The notes: a model not told the origin generated them from the sequence alone. DNA of 64,000 bases from Thalassia testudinum (GCA_037157565.1 JAZHRO010000012.1:7218501-7282500), one strand, 5' to 3'. Shown: positions 23,601 to 38,600, numbered from the stretch's first letter. Numbers and translations: made by a program.

Positions 23601-26600
23601 GGATCCAAGCATGCCACCCTCTTGGAGAATGTCTAGAGCATATTCTCTATGACATAACAATACCTTGCTTACTCATGGCAATCTCAATGCCAAGGAAATA
23701 CCTAAGCTTCCCAAGGTCCTTCATAACAAACTGGCATGCTAAATACTCCTTCACTTGAGAAATACCAACTGCATCATCCTCTGTGAGTATAAGGTCATCC
23801 ACATACACAAATAGAGCCACAATACCACTGGTCTTCCTTACAAACAGTGAATGATTAAGCGAGGACCTCTGCGACCCAACAACAGCCAAGGCCTCTGACA
23901 AAGGCTGAAACTAGGCTCGAGGACTCTGTTTAAGACCATAAAATGGCCTTTAGTAGCCTGCAATGACACTCCCCCTAAACCACAAAACCAGGAGGTTGTT
24001 GCATATATATCTCTTCTTGAAGGTCGTCATAATGAAGTGCATTTTTGACGTCTAGTTGTTGTAAGTGCCATCCATAGTGTGCTACAACAGAAATAAGTAT
24101 ACGGATGGTGGAGAGATGAGCAACTAGGGAGAAGGTGTCAAAGAAATCCACTCCATAGGTTTAGGTAAATTTTTTGGCCATAAAACGAGCCTTATATCAA
24201 GAAATAGATCCATCTAAGTTGTATTCCAAGGAAAAGACTCACCTATCACTAACAAGGTGTGCACTAGAAGGTAATGTAGTAAGCTCCCAGGTGCTGCTGT
24301 CACGGAGAGTAGACATCTCCATCGTAGACTTCCAGTGCAGATTCAGCAGAGCCTGCTGATAGGAAGTAGGTATCTCAGAACTAGAGACCACAGCAGTAAA
24401 TGCATGAAACTCAATACTCAAAGAATCAGCAGAAACAACACTCCCAGCAACACGATAGTGAGCATATGAGCGGGGAGCCTTCCGAATTGAATAGGTATAT
24501 CATCATCCATTGACATGGATAGAGAACCTGGAGAAGCAACAGTAGGAGAAGCACTGTCAGTAGCCTCAACACATACCTGAGTGTAGGAAAACGATAGTGA
24601 CTTTGTAGGAACTGAGGGGGGGTGTATTTTTTCTAGATAACTTACAGGAAGCTGATACGTGGTACCCTTGAAAGTTTTCTTATCTGGTGGTACCACTCTG
24701 GATTGCTCACAAGTGGCTCTGTAGTGGATAGACTGCTACTCTGAGAAAAACCCTCCATGGCTATGGGAGGTATAGGCATAGGCACAACCGTTTCCACATC
24801 CTTCCACTGATGGCCTGATGTGGAAAAATATGGAATGGACTTGTGAAATGCCACACCTACACCAACATAATGCCTCTGGTGTATATGATCAAAATACCTA
24901 TATCTCTTTTGAATGCATGAGTAACCAAGAAAAACACACTTAACCGCTCTAGGAACCAATTTATCATGACCATGTCCAAGCAGATCCACAAAGGCAACAC
25001 AACCAAATGTTTTCAGCGGCACTAAAAATAACTCTACATCTGGGTATAAGATATTCCATGGAATCTACTCATGAAGTACAGAGGAAGGAAGCTTGTTAAT
25101 AAGATAACAGGCAATGAGAACTACATCTCCCTAGTACGTGCGTGAACACTGTTCTGGATAAGCAAAGCTCAAGCTATATCTAGGTGTTGTTTCTATTCTG
25201 CGACCCCATTCTATTGTGACGTATGGGGGTAGGAAGTATGATGCCAAGCTCTTAGTGCAAAACTCCAATACATTATCTGTTCTGATAGTCTAAATGCAAA
25301 CACCAAATTGAGTTTTTACAAAAGCTACAAATTGTTAAATAATAGAGCCAACTTCTGATATATTACGCATAAAAAATAACCATGATAGGCGAGAAAAGTC
25401 ATCAAAAAATAAATAGTAATGATAACTCTGTCAGTCTGCCACATGGCTAGGACCCTAAACATTACAATGAAGCAAATCAAAACAACCTGAATTACTAGAC
25501 TACATAGAAGCTGGAAAATTGGCTCTGTGATGCTTCCCTAGCTGACAGGCATCGCATTGAATCTTCATGGCAGGCGAGAGATGTGGGATGATCTGGTGTA
25601 GTTTGTCCAGAGAAGGATGACCTAATTGTTTATGCCACTGCAAGGCACTCCTCGCAGTAGTACTCGTCTGACATGCTACAGCAACTGGACTCTACACTAG
25701 TTAGTATATACCCCCTCCTCATGTCTACCACCAATCATCCTCCTTGTCATGCGATCCTAAAAAGTACACCCAACCGCATCAAATATAACAGGACAATTCA
25801 GTTGCATAGTGACAGTACCAACAGAGAGTAATTGCATTGCCATGTCAGCTACATAATAAACATCAGAGAGGTGCATAGTAGGGGTAATAGACAGCCCCCT
25901 TTACCACGGATAGGGGCATTCCTATCATCTGCCAGCTGAACCGAGTGGTTCTGTGACACCTTCTGCATATTCCCAAAACACTGGGAATTCCCAAACAAAT
26001 GATCTGATGCACTAGAATCTATCAACCAAGAATTTCTCGTACCTGATGCGGAGGCATACGCTACTGTGCCTGAAGACTGGGGCTGATCATGGGTCAACTG
26101 TGCTAGGCATTGCACTGCTACATCATACTCTGCCTCTGCAAGTATAATTGTATCAGTAGACATAGTTGGTGGAGCACTCACAGTGACTTGGTAACAACAG
26201 GCCATCCAAGCTTGTTCCAACACTTGACCTCAACATGGCTAATCCCCCCACAGTAAGAGCAGGTAGGTTTACTACAACCACCATCACCATGCCCCTTACC
26301 TTTGCCTCGGAAAGCTCCACTTCGTCCTCCACGTGTACTCACAACTGTATGAGAAGAAGCAGCGCTACTAGTGACAACCTTCGGAGTGGTCTAGACTTGT
26401 AACCTGTTAAGCCTCCTGTAGATCTCCTCAATAGGCGGAAGCTTAGATAATGTCAACATCTATGAACGTGCATCATTAAATCCTACCAAAAACATGAGCA
26501 GAAAACTCCCTCTAATCTCTGTCGGCCTACACACATTATGATTTTCCAAAAGTCCTTTCATAGTAGAATAACACTATGAAAGGCTCATGGACTCCTGCTT

Positions 26601-29600
26601 CAGATGACAAAGATCATAGTGAATCTGGAAGACCTGGGTGGAATTCAGTTCGTAAGAGTAGGCATCCTTTAGACCGTCCCACATTTGTTTAGCTATTTTA
26701 TAATACATGACTTTATCTCCAATACGGGGTATTACACTGTTTAATATTCAAGCCCCTAACATAGCATCATCTCTGTTCCAGGTTTCATATTTTTCCATTT
26801 TCTGCTCTGGTGGTGCTTCAGTAAGGATATGTTGCTTCTCATGTCCTTTCACAGTGACAAGGAACGTTTAGACCAACAGGGGTAATTGGTCTCATCAAGC
26901 TTCACAATCAGTGCAAAATAATGGGTCACTCTCTCCGATCTGTTCTGACGTTACTCCAATCTCCAATGATGATGAGGCCATAGTACAATCACACCATAAA
27001 TACCTTAGTTGAAGAAAATGACATTTCTTAATTATCAAGTCGTCTCTACACTTCTTTATATAGAGAAAGATGAGGGAAAAGTTACAACATAAACCCAACG
27101 AAATAATAAAAAGGACATAACGTCCCTTACAATATAACGTAACTTAACACTCCTCAAGCTGGAGCATATATTGAGACCATGATCAGCTTGTTTCTACACT
27201 TCTCAAACTGAGGGCGAGGCAGTGGCTTGGTAAACATGTGAGCAGTCTGGTCTGGAGAGGCAAGACAAGTAGTATGAAGCAAACCCTGCTGAATCAAACT
27301 CCTAGTGTAATGACAATCCATTTCCACATGTTTCGTTCTATCGTGGAACATGGGATTGTTTGCAATATATGTTGCAGCTCGGTTGTCTCAATGCATCTTC
27401 ATTGGCTCCTGAATAGTAACATGAAAATCTCGTAACAAAGATCTTATCCATATCATCTCAGTTGCAGTATGTGCCATAGCCCGGTACTCAGACTCAACAC
27501 TAGAGCGTGAAACTACACTTTGTTTCTTGCTCATCCAAGTTACCAAGTTCTCGATACAAAAGTACATAAGCCAATGGTAGATCGCCTATCTCAAACATCT
27601 CATGCATAATCTACGTCTGAGTAGGTAACAATAGACATAGGAGCCTTCTTTTGGAATAGAATGCCTCTATTTGGACATCCCTTGATGTACCTCAACACCT
27701 GCATCACAACCTGCCAATGAATATCAGTGGGTTTGTTTGAGAACTGACTTAGCTTATCTACTGCATGACTAATATCTAGCTTACCAGTTGTTAATATGCC
27801 TTCTTGTTCTTTAGCTTCACAATATTATCAAAGAGATAAACTTTAGGATTCATAAGAATATTGGCATCCATGGATCCTAGCATGCCCATCATCTGAAGAA
27901 TGTCAAGAGAATACTTTCTTTGTGACATAATTATCTTTTACTTGTGGCAATCTCAATGTCCAAAACATATCTTAGCTTTCCAAGGTCTTTCATGGCAAAC
28001 TGGCATGCCAAGTACTCCTTCACCTGAGAAATGACATCTGTATCATCACCTGTGAGAATAAGGTCATCCACATGCACAAGTAGAGCCACTGTACCACTGC
28101 TAGTCTCCCTCACAAATAATAAATGGTTAGACGAGAACCTCTTCATCCCAATAACAGATAATACCTCAGACAGGCACTGAAACCAAGCTCAGGGCTCTGC
28201 TTATGACCATAAATGGCTTTACGAAGTCTGCTTACACACTCTCCTTGAACCTCAAATCCAGGCGGCTGCTGCATATATCTCCTGTAAATCTATGTATAGG
28301 AACGCATTTATGACATCCAGTTGATGTAAATGCCATCCATAAGGAGCTGCAACAGAAACAAGTATCTGAATAGTGGAGAGTTGAGTAATTGGGGAGAATG
28401 TATCAAAGAAATCCATCCTATAGGTTTAGGTGAATCTTTTGGCCACAAGGCAAGCCTTATACTGAAAAATAGACTTATCTGGGTTGTATTTCAAGGCAAA
28501 GACCCATCTACTCCAACAAGGTGCGTGCTAGACAGTAAAGTAGATAGCTCCCAAGTGCCTCTATCAGTAAGAGCAGACATCTCTTCCATAGCTACCTTCC
28601 AGTGTGGATGTAGTAGAGCCTACTGGTACGAGATAGGTATTTCAACACTGGAAATTGCAATAGTGAATGCATGAAACTTCGAACCCAGAGAATCAGTAGA
28701 AACAACACTCCTGGCAAGATGATACTGGGCACAAGATCGTGGAGCTTTCCTGATAGCGATGGCGATATCCTCATCTGTGGGCATAGAAGGGGAGCCTAGA
28801 GACACAATATCAGGAGAAGTATCGTCAGTAGCCTCAACACATACCTGAGTGGAGGAGGATGATGGTGGCTCAGTAGGAACTGAAGAGGTGTGTGTCTTCT
28901 CTTTGTAACTAACAAGAAGCTGATACGTAGCACCCTTGAAGGTTTTATCAGGTGGTACAACTCTGAACGTGCCCATAGTTTACTCTGTAGTAGGTACACC
29001 ACTACTTTGAGAAAAATCCTTCATGTCTACATGAGGTACAGGCATTGGCATAGCCATCTCATCCTCTTTCAACTGATGATATGAGGCGGAAAAATACGGA
29101 AGACTCATGGAAAGTTACATCCGTATTAACATAGTGCCTCTGGTGTATAGGGTCAAAACACCTATATCTTTTCTGAGTGCGTGAATAACTAAGAAATACG
29201 CACTTAACCGGCCTAGGAGTCAATTTGTCACGACCAGGCCCAAGGAGGTATACAAATGCCACACAACCAAAAGTCTTTATCAACATGAAAAACAAATTTG
29301 AATCAGGATATAGGATGCTCCATAGGATCTGCTCATGAAGCACAAGAGGAAGCCTGTTAATGAGATAACAGGCAGTGAGAACTGCATCTCCCTCATAACT
29401 ATGCGGGATACTATTCTGGATATGCAAGGCTCTAGCTGTATCTAGAATATGACAGTGTTTTCTTTTAACAATCCCATTCTGTTGTGACATGTAAGGGCAT
29501 GATGTCTGATACACAATGCCAAGTGACCCATACAAGTCTGTCAAATTCTTAGTACAGAATTCTTAGGCATTATTAGTTCTGATCTTCTTAATGCATACAC

Positions 29601-32600
29601 CAAATTGAGTTTTTACAAACATCACAAATTGCTGAATAATGGATCCAACCTCTGATTTATTCCGCATCAAAATTGTCCATGACAAATCGGAGAAATCATC
29701 CACAAATAACAAATAATACCGATAACAATGTTGATCTGCCACACAGCTAGGACCTTAAACATTACAATGTAATAAATCAAAACAAGTAGAACTACTAGAC
29801 TGGATAGAGGCTCGAAAACTAGCACGGTGATACTTCCCTAGTTGACAGGTATCACACTGAATCTTCATGGCAGGAGAAAGATGAGGGATGATTTAGCATA
29901 GCTTGTCTAGTGAAGGATGGCCTAGTCGTCTATGCCACTGCAAGGCACTCCCCACAGTAGTACTCGTCTGACAGGTTGTAGCAACAGGACTCTAAACCAG
30001 TTGGTATACACCCCCTTCTCATGGCCACCACCAATCGTCCTCCTCATCATGCGGTCTTGAAACGTACATCCAACCGCATAGAAAATGACACAATAATTCA
30101 ACTACTTAGTAATAGTACTAACAAATAATATAGCAACTGCATTGCCATCTCAGACACATAATAAATGTCAGAGTGATGTATGGAGTAACTGACACCCCTC
30201 CCTTACCACAGATGGGGGCATGCCTACCATCTGCAAGCTGTACTAAACGATCATGTGGTATCTTTTGCATATTCCCAAACACTATGAATTTCCTATCAAA
30301 TGATTTGAGGCACCTCAATTAATCAATCATGAACTATTCATACTTGATGCGGAGGCATAAACAACTGTGCCTGAGGACTGAGATTGCTCATGGGTCAACT
30401 GGGCCAGACGTTGTACAATTGCATCACAGTCTGCCTCTGCAAGGGTCACTGCCTTACTAGACATGGCTGGAGGTGTAGTCATAAAAACTTGGTTGGCAAC
30501 TGCAGGTTGCCTAATTTTGTTCCAGCACTTAGCCTTAATGTGGCCAAGTCTCCCACAATAAGAGCAGGTAGGCTTGCCACGACAACCATCAACACGCCCC
30601 CTGCCTTTGCCCTCTTGTCCATCCTCCACGAGTACTCACAGCTGCATGAGCAGAGCAGGTATTACTAGTAACACCCTCTGACATAGACTAGATGTGCAAC
30701 CTGCTAAGTCTCCTATATATCTTCTCAATAGGAGGAAAATCAAATAATGTCAAAATCTGTGGGTGTGCAGCGGAATAACTGCCATTAAGCCCTACTAGAA
30801 ACATATGTGCAGAGAACTCCTTCCTTTAATCCCTATACGTGCCTAAGGTACACATGGGCCTGCATGCATTATATTTCTCCAAGAGTCCATGGTGTAATAG
30901 TACTACAAGAGACTCATGGATTCCTACTTCAAGTGACAGAGATCATAATAGATCTAAAAGACCTGGGTAGAGTTGAGCTCATAAGAATAAGCAACCTTCA
31001 GACCATCCCACATCTCCTTGGCCATCTCGTAATACATGACTTCATCTCCAATGCGAGGTATAACACTATTAAGTATCTAGGCTCTCACCATGGTATCATC
31101 TTTGCTCCAGGTTACATATTTCCCTGTCTTTTGCTCTAGTAGTGCTTCCATGAGAACATGCTGCTTCTCATGTCCTTCCACAGTTACAAGAAATGTCTGA
31201 GACTAACAAGGATAAGTGGTTTCATCAAGCTTCACAATAGGAGCAAAGAACGAGTTCTTGTGGACGACATTGTCTCCCGTCTGTTCTGACGTCACTCCGG
31301 ACTCTGACAATGTGGGGGCATAGTGACAACAAAGCACAAACATAAATTTGAAATCTGATAGAAACAGGGAATACACACCTCAAAATATACACCAAATGGG
31401 GAATACACACCCCAAAAAGCTCCGATCACACGCGGTCAACAATCCAAGGGGAATACACACCCCAAAACATGCATCAACAGGGGAATACATACCTTAAAAC
31501 AGTAATGAAAATTCTAATTTGATTATACCATCAGAGACGAATTTCCAAACTCCTCTTCGGAAGGTCCTCGCTTTAAAAGTCCATCACTAACGATCCAAGG
31601 ACCTTCCTAGACCCTGTTGCAAGGGGAAAACAGGGTCTACAGCCCTCTCATTACCGCTGGAAGGGGTTCGGCAGTGAGAAGACACGAAGAGAAGGTGTTG
31701 GGTGGTGCTATCGGTGGCGCAGCGTTGGGCGGAGGCGACACTGCTGGTGAACCAGCACTACTGCTGCTGTAGGTAGTAGCATTGCTACCAGCAGTGGCAG
31801 TGCAACATATGCTGGCCGGTGATGATGCTGCCGCTGTTGTTGGCCTGCGGTGATGGCGATGTTGCCGCTGGCCGACGATGGTGGTGGGGCTTAGTAATAG
31901 GGTTAGGGTTTTCTCAGTGGAGTCCTCAACTTGGCTCTGATACTAAGTTCAAGAAAATGATGTTTCTTAATTATTAAGCCATCCTTACACCTCTTTATAT
32001 AGAGAGAGGTGAGGGAAAAGTTACAACATAAACCCAATGAAATAATAAAAAGGATATAATGCCCCTTACAATATAACGTAACTCAACAACCTTCAAACAA
32101 CTTCAAACACATCTGATTTTGAACAAAAAATTGGGAAATACACATTCTTAAATCCGCTCACATGCGGTTTCAATACTTTGTCAACAAGCCACGGGGAATA
32201 CACACCCCAAAAATTACATCAAGGGGAATACACACCCTAAATAGTAATCAAAAGACTGAGTTGATCATACCATCAATGAAAACACTTTAAATCATCTCCC
32301 GGAGAGTTCTAAACCTTAGCAAGACACCATACCAAGGTCAAGGACCTTCCTAAGGAAATGGGCAAGTGATTTGCCCCTCCCTACTGCCCAACAGGGAGAG
32401 AAACCTCCCTTCTTCCTAGAGGTTGGCAGCGATGGTTGGAGAAGCTGGCGGCGCTAGCTACAGCTACGAGGCTGGTGGTGGCTGGCGGTGCCAGCTGCCA
32501 ACTGCAATGGCGGCGAGGGCGAGGTTGTTGATATGGTTAGGGTTTTTTTGGGTGGTGTCTCCAACTTGGCTCTGATACCAAGTCGAAGAAAATGAGAGTT

Positions 32601-35600
32601 CTTGAATTACTAAACTGTCCCTACACCTCTTTATATAGAGAGAGGTAATGGAAAAAATAAAACATAAGTCCAATAAATAAAACGAAGCACAAAATACGCC
32701 TCCAACATAACGTAACAAAAATATCTAGAAGGCATTGTTAAGATCAAGATTATAATCCTACGGCTAAGGGCAAGCAACAAGTATTTTAAGCCCTTGTTTG
32801 GTAACATAAAAAAGCCTGAGCCTATGATATGAACCTGCCTCTGGTTGAGCATGAACATGCTGAATTTAGTAAGCAACTGATCTTTACACTTCAGCACAAG
32901 TGATAATCTTTTTCTGGCTAAACTTACCCTTCTTGTAGAGCCCTAGTAGTAGGCCTCTCCATTCGGTAGAGTGATTGCCTCCAATAATCGTGAGTGTTGT
33001 GGTTGAGATGCTTTCTCCTATGCGTCTCTTTCCTTGTCCACTTTAAGATCCCTCTCTGCATTTATTTGTGGACTTCTTTTGCCTAAAAGATGCGTAAACT
33101 GATTGCTGATGGGGCACGTGAACAATCTATCTGTTTCCTGTTAGCTAAGAGTTGATTCTCATACCAAGTGTACCCAAGTTCCTTTTCTGTATTGCTTGAT
33201 GCTCAAACTTGCTCTTGATTCGACTCTAGATTGTCAACAAGAAGTAACTTCATAGATGCAAAAATACTGTTGGGCAGTAGCTGACTTTCATGTGAATTGA
33301 TGTCTTGCACATGGTGATTGGAAGAGTGAATAAGGGAGAGAGCTGATGGTAGGGTGGTGGTCAAACATCTGGGAGATGTGGTGGTTTTCCGTGAATCTCA
33401 TGGGAAGGTAGGTAGGGATTGTTCCATTCTTTCAACATTAAGATTGTACGCATTTTGCATGCAAATGCAAAAATTTTTGAGGTGCTTCCAACATGGAATG
33501 GGACATTGTCATTCCACTTGTGTGGCTTAGCTGCACCCTTCTTGGGGTGGTGTCGATCTACGTTTTTCACAACCTTTGGGGTGTATGCCATCGGAGGGAT
33601 AGTGTTCTTTCTGAAGTGCCTTTATCGAAGGCATTTGAAGAAAATGTGAAGTGGTTCTACTCATGCTTGGTTGAAGATGCATGGTGGTAGTGCTTGTAGC
33701 ACAAGACATCCTTTTATGTGTGGACAAGGATATTGAAGTGGTTGAGAAAGTCATCGTCTCTCACTTTGGTTGTACAAAATTCATAATGTGGTTCCACTTT
33801 GTGGAGGCTCAACGGTCATTGGAGGTTTGCATGCTTGTCATGGACAAGGACTTGATGAAGCTGCAAGGTGGTCAGAGTTTATTGGAGCATTTGGGGAGTG
33901 AGTTCCACCTAGGCTGATGGCTCATCTTGAATATCATGGCATTCCTTTGTGGTTGTGGTACTTTGAGGTGGTCACTAGTTTGTTTAGTTTGTTACAACAA
34001 TGTGATGATGCCAATCATGGAGGATTGGCCTCTTAAGATTGGTTGTTTGAGTGGAGTCGCTTCTTCGACTAATGTTCTAGAGTCAATCCTTCGGCAAGGT
34101 AGCTACTCTTGCCTTGTCTGTTTTGATTGTTCAGGGGAAGAGGTTTCCTTAAGGTCCTTCACTACTATGGTTGCAAATTGGTGTCTGCTGATTTATGAAG
34201 TGTGTGGTGACAACAATCTGGCAACCATTTTGTGAAATTTTGGTGACACGGTTATGGCATCTTCACAGGAAGTGGAATAGTCCCCTTTAATATTGTGGTT
34301 GTTAAGTTGACAATTAGGAAGTTTTGGATGAGCACTGATCATGTGACATTTGCATGGACACGATGGACAGAAAATATTGCAGAGGCCATATATGGCCCTA
34401 ATTAGGAGATCTGCTTGTAAGCTGTTGACCTTTTTCTCTCTCAGTGGTTTCTTTGAAGTTGTAGTTGGATTCTTTTACTCTCAATTCAGGGCTTAGGTTT
34501 TATAGAGGGATCTAATTGCTTCTTGATGTTGCTTTGGGTTATCCGAATATCTGCATGATATGTTCTTGTCACTAGGGCTTCTGCTTAAATGATATTGGAT
34601 CTAGGTTTCAAAGGTGGCTGAGGATGCTGCTTTGTTTATGCCTGTAAATAAATGCTTGAAACTTTGAAGTGACACACTTGGTGATCCCGATTTGAAGGAA
34701 AGGGATAGCTGAAGATCCCCAATGATGAGGTAGAAAAGTTGGTTAGGGATAGAAAGATCCTTCTTGTGTTTGAGTGGGTTGGGTGCAGCAGATGGCACCG
34801 AACTTATTCAGGGGGCCCAATTCGAAGGCTCATAAAGATCTTGTAGTGGAATATATGGTGTCTTGGATACCTTAAGAGGATAGGATGTTGAGGCTATATC
34901 TCTATTCATTGGGAGCCAACACTGCCTTTCTTCAGGAGATAAAGCTCAAGGCCTATGGTTCAGGGGAGTAGCTACCAGTAGGGGGAGGGCAGGAGATTGG
35001 ATCAGTTTTTTCTGATGCACTCAATATGGAGGTTGTGTAGGTCATGGATTGCTTGGAATGAAAACCTCTTTAAGGAGGAAGTTTGGTGGAGTGGAATTAT
35101 TTGATGTTATGTTGAAGAGAATATTGAATGGACTTCAATTTGCAATGGTGGTGAATGTCTATGGGTTTTCTATGGTAAGGGGTGACACTTTAATATGTGC
35201 TTAGGGCTACGATACATTCTTCTCAATAATTCCGCATATTATGGGTAGAGATTTGATATTATTTTGAGATAGGATGACAGGGGTGATAATTATGTAGAAT
35301 TAGGTCAGTTTTGGTAGTTCATCGTCAAATTTGGCTTATAAGGGTTGAGTATAGAGGCATCTCTGTCAATGTATATGTGAAGAATGGCGCAACGTGCAGG
35401 CATGGAGGCACCTTGGCATGGCAAAAATAGTCCAAGATGGGATTGTTCCACGTTGAGAGAGAGAGAGAGAGAGGATGACTAGCAGTGAGAGAAAGAGAGG
35501 AGAGGAGTTGGAAATTGTTGGAAATATTATTGCATTACTCAATGATCAAAGGATTACAAAGTCTCTTTTTTATAAAAAGAGAACATATCACAATCCCTTA

Positions 35601-38600
35601 AAACAGGAAGCAAACCAATCGTAATCAAATCACATATCCTAATTTTAGAAAGATCAAATCCTAATTAATCAAATCAAATCCTCTAAACAAACTTTCTAAA
35701 AACTAATAAACCAACTAAAGACAACTTGCAATTAAAACAAACCTAAAATAGGACCCAAAAACACCCAAAATCGGTGCCCACTTGGATTCCCAGACTGGCT
35801 ACCACGTGGTTCTTCATTCTTCACTCACCCTCAAATCGAGGTTGAGAGGATGACTTGTTGAACTTGGTGATGAGGGTAGATGCCCCATCATTCTTCTTCT
35901 TCGAGCGTTGTACTCTCAACTTTGTCTTTGGAAGAAGTTTCGGTGTAACCTCTTACGACCTTCAGAGTTGTTGCTTCTGTGGCAACCTCAATAGTCATCG
36001 CAATGGCCGCCGTTATCTTTTTTTCTTCTCGATTCATGGCCCGTATCGTATCGAGATGTTCGGGGGTTAAGGAGTCCATCCGTGAGGTGCTAGTAGCCCC
36101 ACGTGGAGGCCTCCCAAACTTGTCTCAACATCTTTCTTATGGATGATTTGTACGTCCACAATACTAGCAGTTAGAGTAGCCGCGACCTCGACCTCAGCCA
36201 CGTTCCCTTCCAAGCCCTTCACTTGTCTCTGGAATTGCAAGTGTGGAGTTGTCGCCTCTAGGCGTGACCTCATCATCTAGAACTTCCATCTTCTCAAGAT
36301 GGCAAAAGATGATCTCAAGATCATCTTCCCGTCAAATGCGAGGATCTGATCACGAGTGGCTTGATAACAGGGATGTAATCCCGATAAAAACTTGGCAGCC
36401 TACCAAACCACACGTGTTTCCTCCTGTTTGTCGCAACAAAGAGGCTCGTAGATCTCCAACTCCTCGAATAAGGCCTCCATATTCTCAGTACTTAGTCAAG
36501 GAGAGATCTCCCTGACTAGCTATCCATATACGAGTATACAAATCAATAATATGTGCATTACTAGATTTTCGGGCGTACCTTTTCTCTAGAGCGTTTAAAT
36601 CTCGTACGCGCTCTTTTATAAAGCATGTTCGAGGGGATGGTTGGATCACAGAGTTCATCAACTAGTTCATGACAAGGGATTTCTCATTCTCTTGCTTCTT
36701 TTTCTTAGCTTTGTCCTTTTGCTCCTGTGGTTCTTCAAGGAGAACATTGAGTTTCTCTTGACTCCCAACGAATATCTTGAAGGCGCGAGCCCACAAGACA
36801 TAATTGGAAGCACCTTGCAACTTCATGGTTGTTCTTTGAATAACCACCTTGCCCTCTCCTACTGACAACGTGGTATCGATGGCAGTGGTGTCCATCATCT
36901 TTTCGATCTACAATCCTCCTAGTCCGCGTAAGGCATTGGATTTGATGATGATTTGTCGAAGATGAAGACCACACACGTGTGGTCAAGAGGAGAACACACA
37001 CAGTGCATGGACTCTTCTTCATGATGCACGCACAGCAAGGAGCCTAGACCATAGGTTTTGATACCATGTAAAGAATGGCGCAATGTGGAGGCATGGAGGC
37101 ACCTTGGCGTGGCAAAAACGGTCTAAGATGGGACTATTCCACATTGAACAGAGAGAGGGAGATGACGGCCGGCAATGAGAGAGAGAGAGAGGAGTTGGAA
37201 ATTGCTGGAAATATTATTGCATTACTCAAGGATCAAATGATTATAAAGGCTGTCTTTTATAAAGAGATAATATATCACAATCCCTTAAAATAGGAAATAA
37301 ACCAATCCTAATCAAATCACATATCCTATAAAGTTCAAATCCTAATTAATTAAAGCAAATCCTCTAAGCAAATTTTCTAAAAACTAATATACCAACTAAA
37401 GACAAAACTTACAACTAAAGCAAACCCAAAACAGGACCCAAAAACACCCAAAACCGGCGCCCACTTGGATGCCCAGACTGGCTGTCACATGACAGTGCCG
37501 CATGGCTCTTCATTCTTCACAATATAGAACCAATAGGTTTCTGTGCTTAACGGAGTTTCTTGGGGCCTTCATCTTTTTCATGGTGGAGGTGTTTACAAGG
37601 TTGTTTTTCCACTGGCTTGAAGTGGTGATGAATCCCTGAGGCCTTCCAGTTCAAGTCTGAAGGTTGTGGTTGTTGGAGCTAGATTTCAAGAGATTGTTGG
37701 AGGGTAACCCCTTGCATTTTGCAACTGTGCCTACAGTAAAGCAGTTGCAAGGGCTTGTGGAGTTCTCTTATTGATTATAAAATGAAGGAAAATGTAGCAG
37801 TGTCATTGAGGTGGAGAAAGGATTTGGAGAGGATACAAGCCATTGATAGGATAAAGGATCCAAGGGCTTTAATTTGGAGAGGATACAAGTTACTGATAGG
37901 ATGAAGGATCAAGGGGCTTTAAGTAAGGAGGAGGTTTAGGAATGGAAGATAAGCAGCAGGTCGTTCCCAAGTTAGAAATACTCAATTTAGACTTTGAACA
38001 GCATGGCTAATGGCTAAGGTTCTTGCAAATGGATTAAGGTACGTGGCAGGAAATGTTATTAGCCATGTGTAATTTGCCTTCATTTAGGGGAGGCAGTGGA
38101 CAATGTGGTTATCAAGACAGATTATCTGCTTTTGGACAAGAATTGGGACCATAGTATTCTTGTGGAAGGTGGATTTTGTTAAGAACTATGACTATATCAG
38201 TTAGTTTTCCCTTGGAGTTTGTTATAATAGAGGGGGTTTTTGGATACTTGGATTGCATGGATGATGAGATGCACTGTTGCTAACCCTTTCTCTGTCTGTG
38301 TTCATAGGAAGTTGGAAGGGGAGTAGATTTAGCTACATAGGTTAAATAGGGGTATCCTTGGGCTCCATTATTTGTGTTCACTATGGATGCCCTTGCCACA
38401 CCCAGTTTTGCTACACGTGATCTTGGCTTTCCTAAAGATTTCATCCTGAACCAAATACAATTTTGATCATAGTGTTAGGAAATAAATCAAATTATTTGCT
38501 TGATTAGGTGTTTACTATATTTGGTTCATAGTTATATTAAGTAAATATTTTATTGTGCTTCCATGTATGCCGTTGCCTCTATAAAAAGAGGGCTAGGGCC

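Larger units (their letters stand above)
27007..32088 (-). mobile_element. Copia B: Ty1/copia retrotransposon nested in copia A
   Basis: Perfect 5 bp duplications ACCTT at 27002-27006 and 32089-32093. LTRs 27007-27149 and 31946-32088 are both 143 bases, with about 16 differences by eye, nearly all transitions. The primer-binding site (minus, 31933-31945) has one change from the Met tRNA form. The element is 5,082 bp and sits in the untranslated leader of copia A. It is closely related to copia A across LTR and coding regions. Confidence 0.92.
22715..32717 (-). mobile_element. Copia A: Ty1/copia retrotransposon, interrupted by copia B
   Basis: LTRs 22715-22846 (132 bp) and 32581-32717 (137 bp). 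A primer-binding site tggtatcagagcc (minus strand, 32568-32580) and a polypurine tract (gcttaagggggag) identify the right LTR as 5'. Flanks aaagt (22710-22714) and aaaat (32718-32722) match 4 of 5. Without copia B it is about 4.9 kb, normal for this superfamily. It inserted into LINE-3. Confidence 0.88.
35376..37521 (-). mobile_element. Non-autonomous copia-type LTR retrotransposon (family T, copy 2)
   Basis: LTRs 35376-35825 and 37067-37521, with ends TGTGAAGAATG...CATTCTTCACA on the right copy set (11 bp inverted). Flanks gtata (35371-35375) and atata (37522-37526) match 4 of 5. The primer-binding site tggtatcaaaacc (minus) is at 37054-37066; the polypurine tract lies at 35826-35842. The interior of 1.24 kb has only a gag fragment. 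Interior sequence shared with copy 1 (tcgatctacaatcctcctag) confirms the family. It inserted in the LINE-4 endonuclease. Confidence 0.88.

Noticed and set aside
22650..32900. Definite join of LINE-3 to LINE-5 across copia A and LINE-4
   Set aside because: The order would fit, but about 60 residues expected between the two parts were not recognised, so it stays a possibility only.
36243..36515. 90-codon plus-strand ORF in the family T interior
   Set aside because: It is the shadow of the minus-strand gag region; no homology or coding bias seen.
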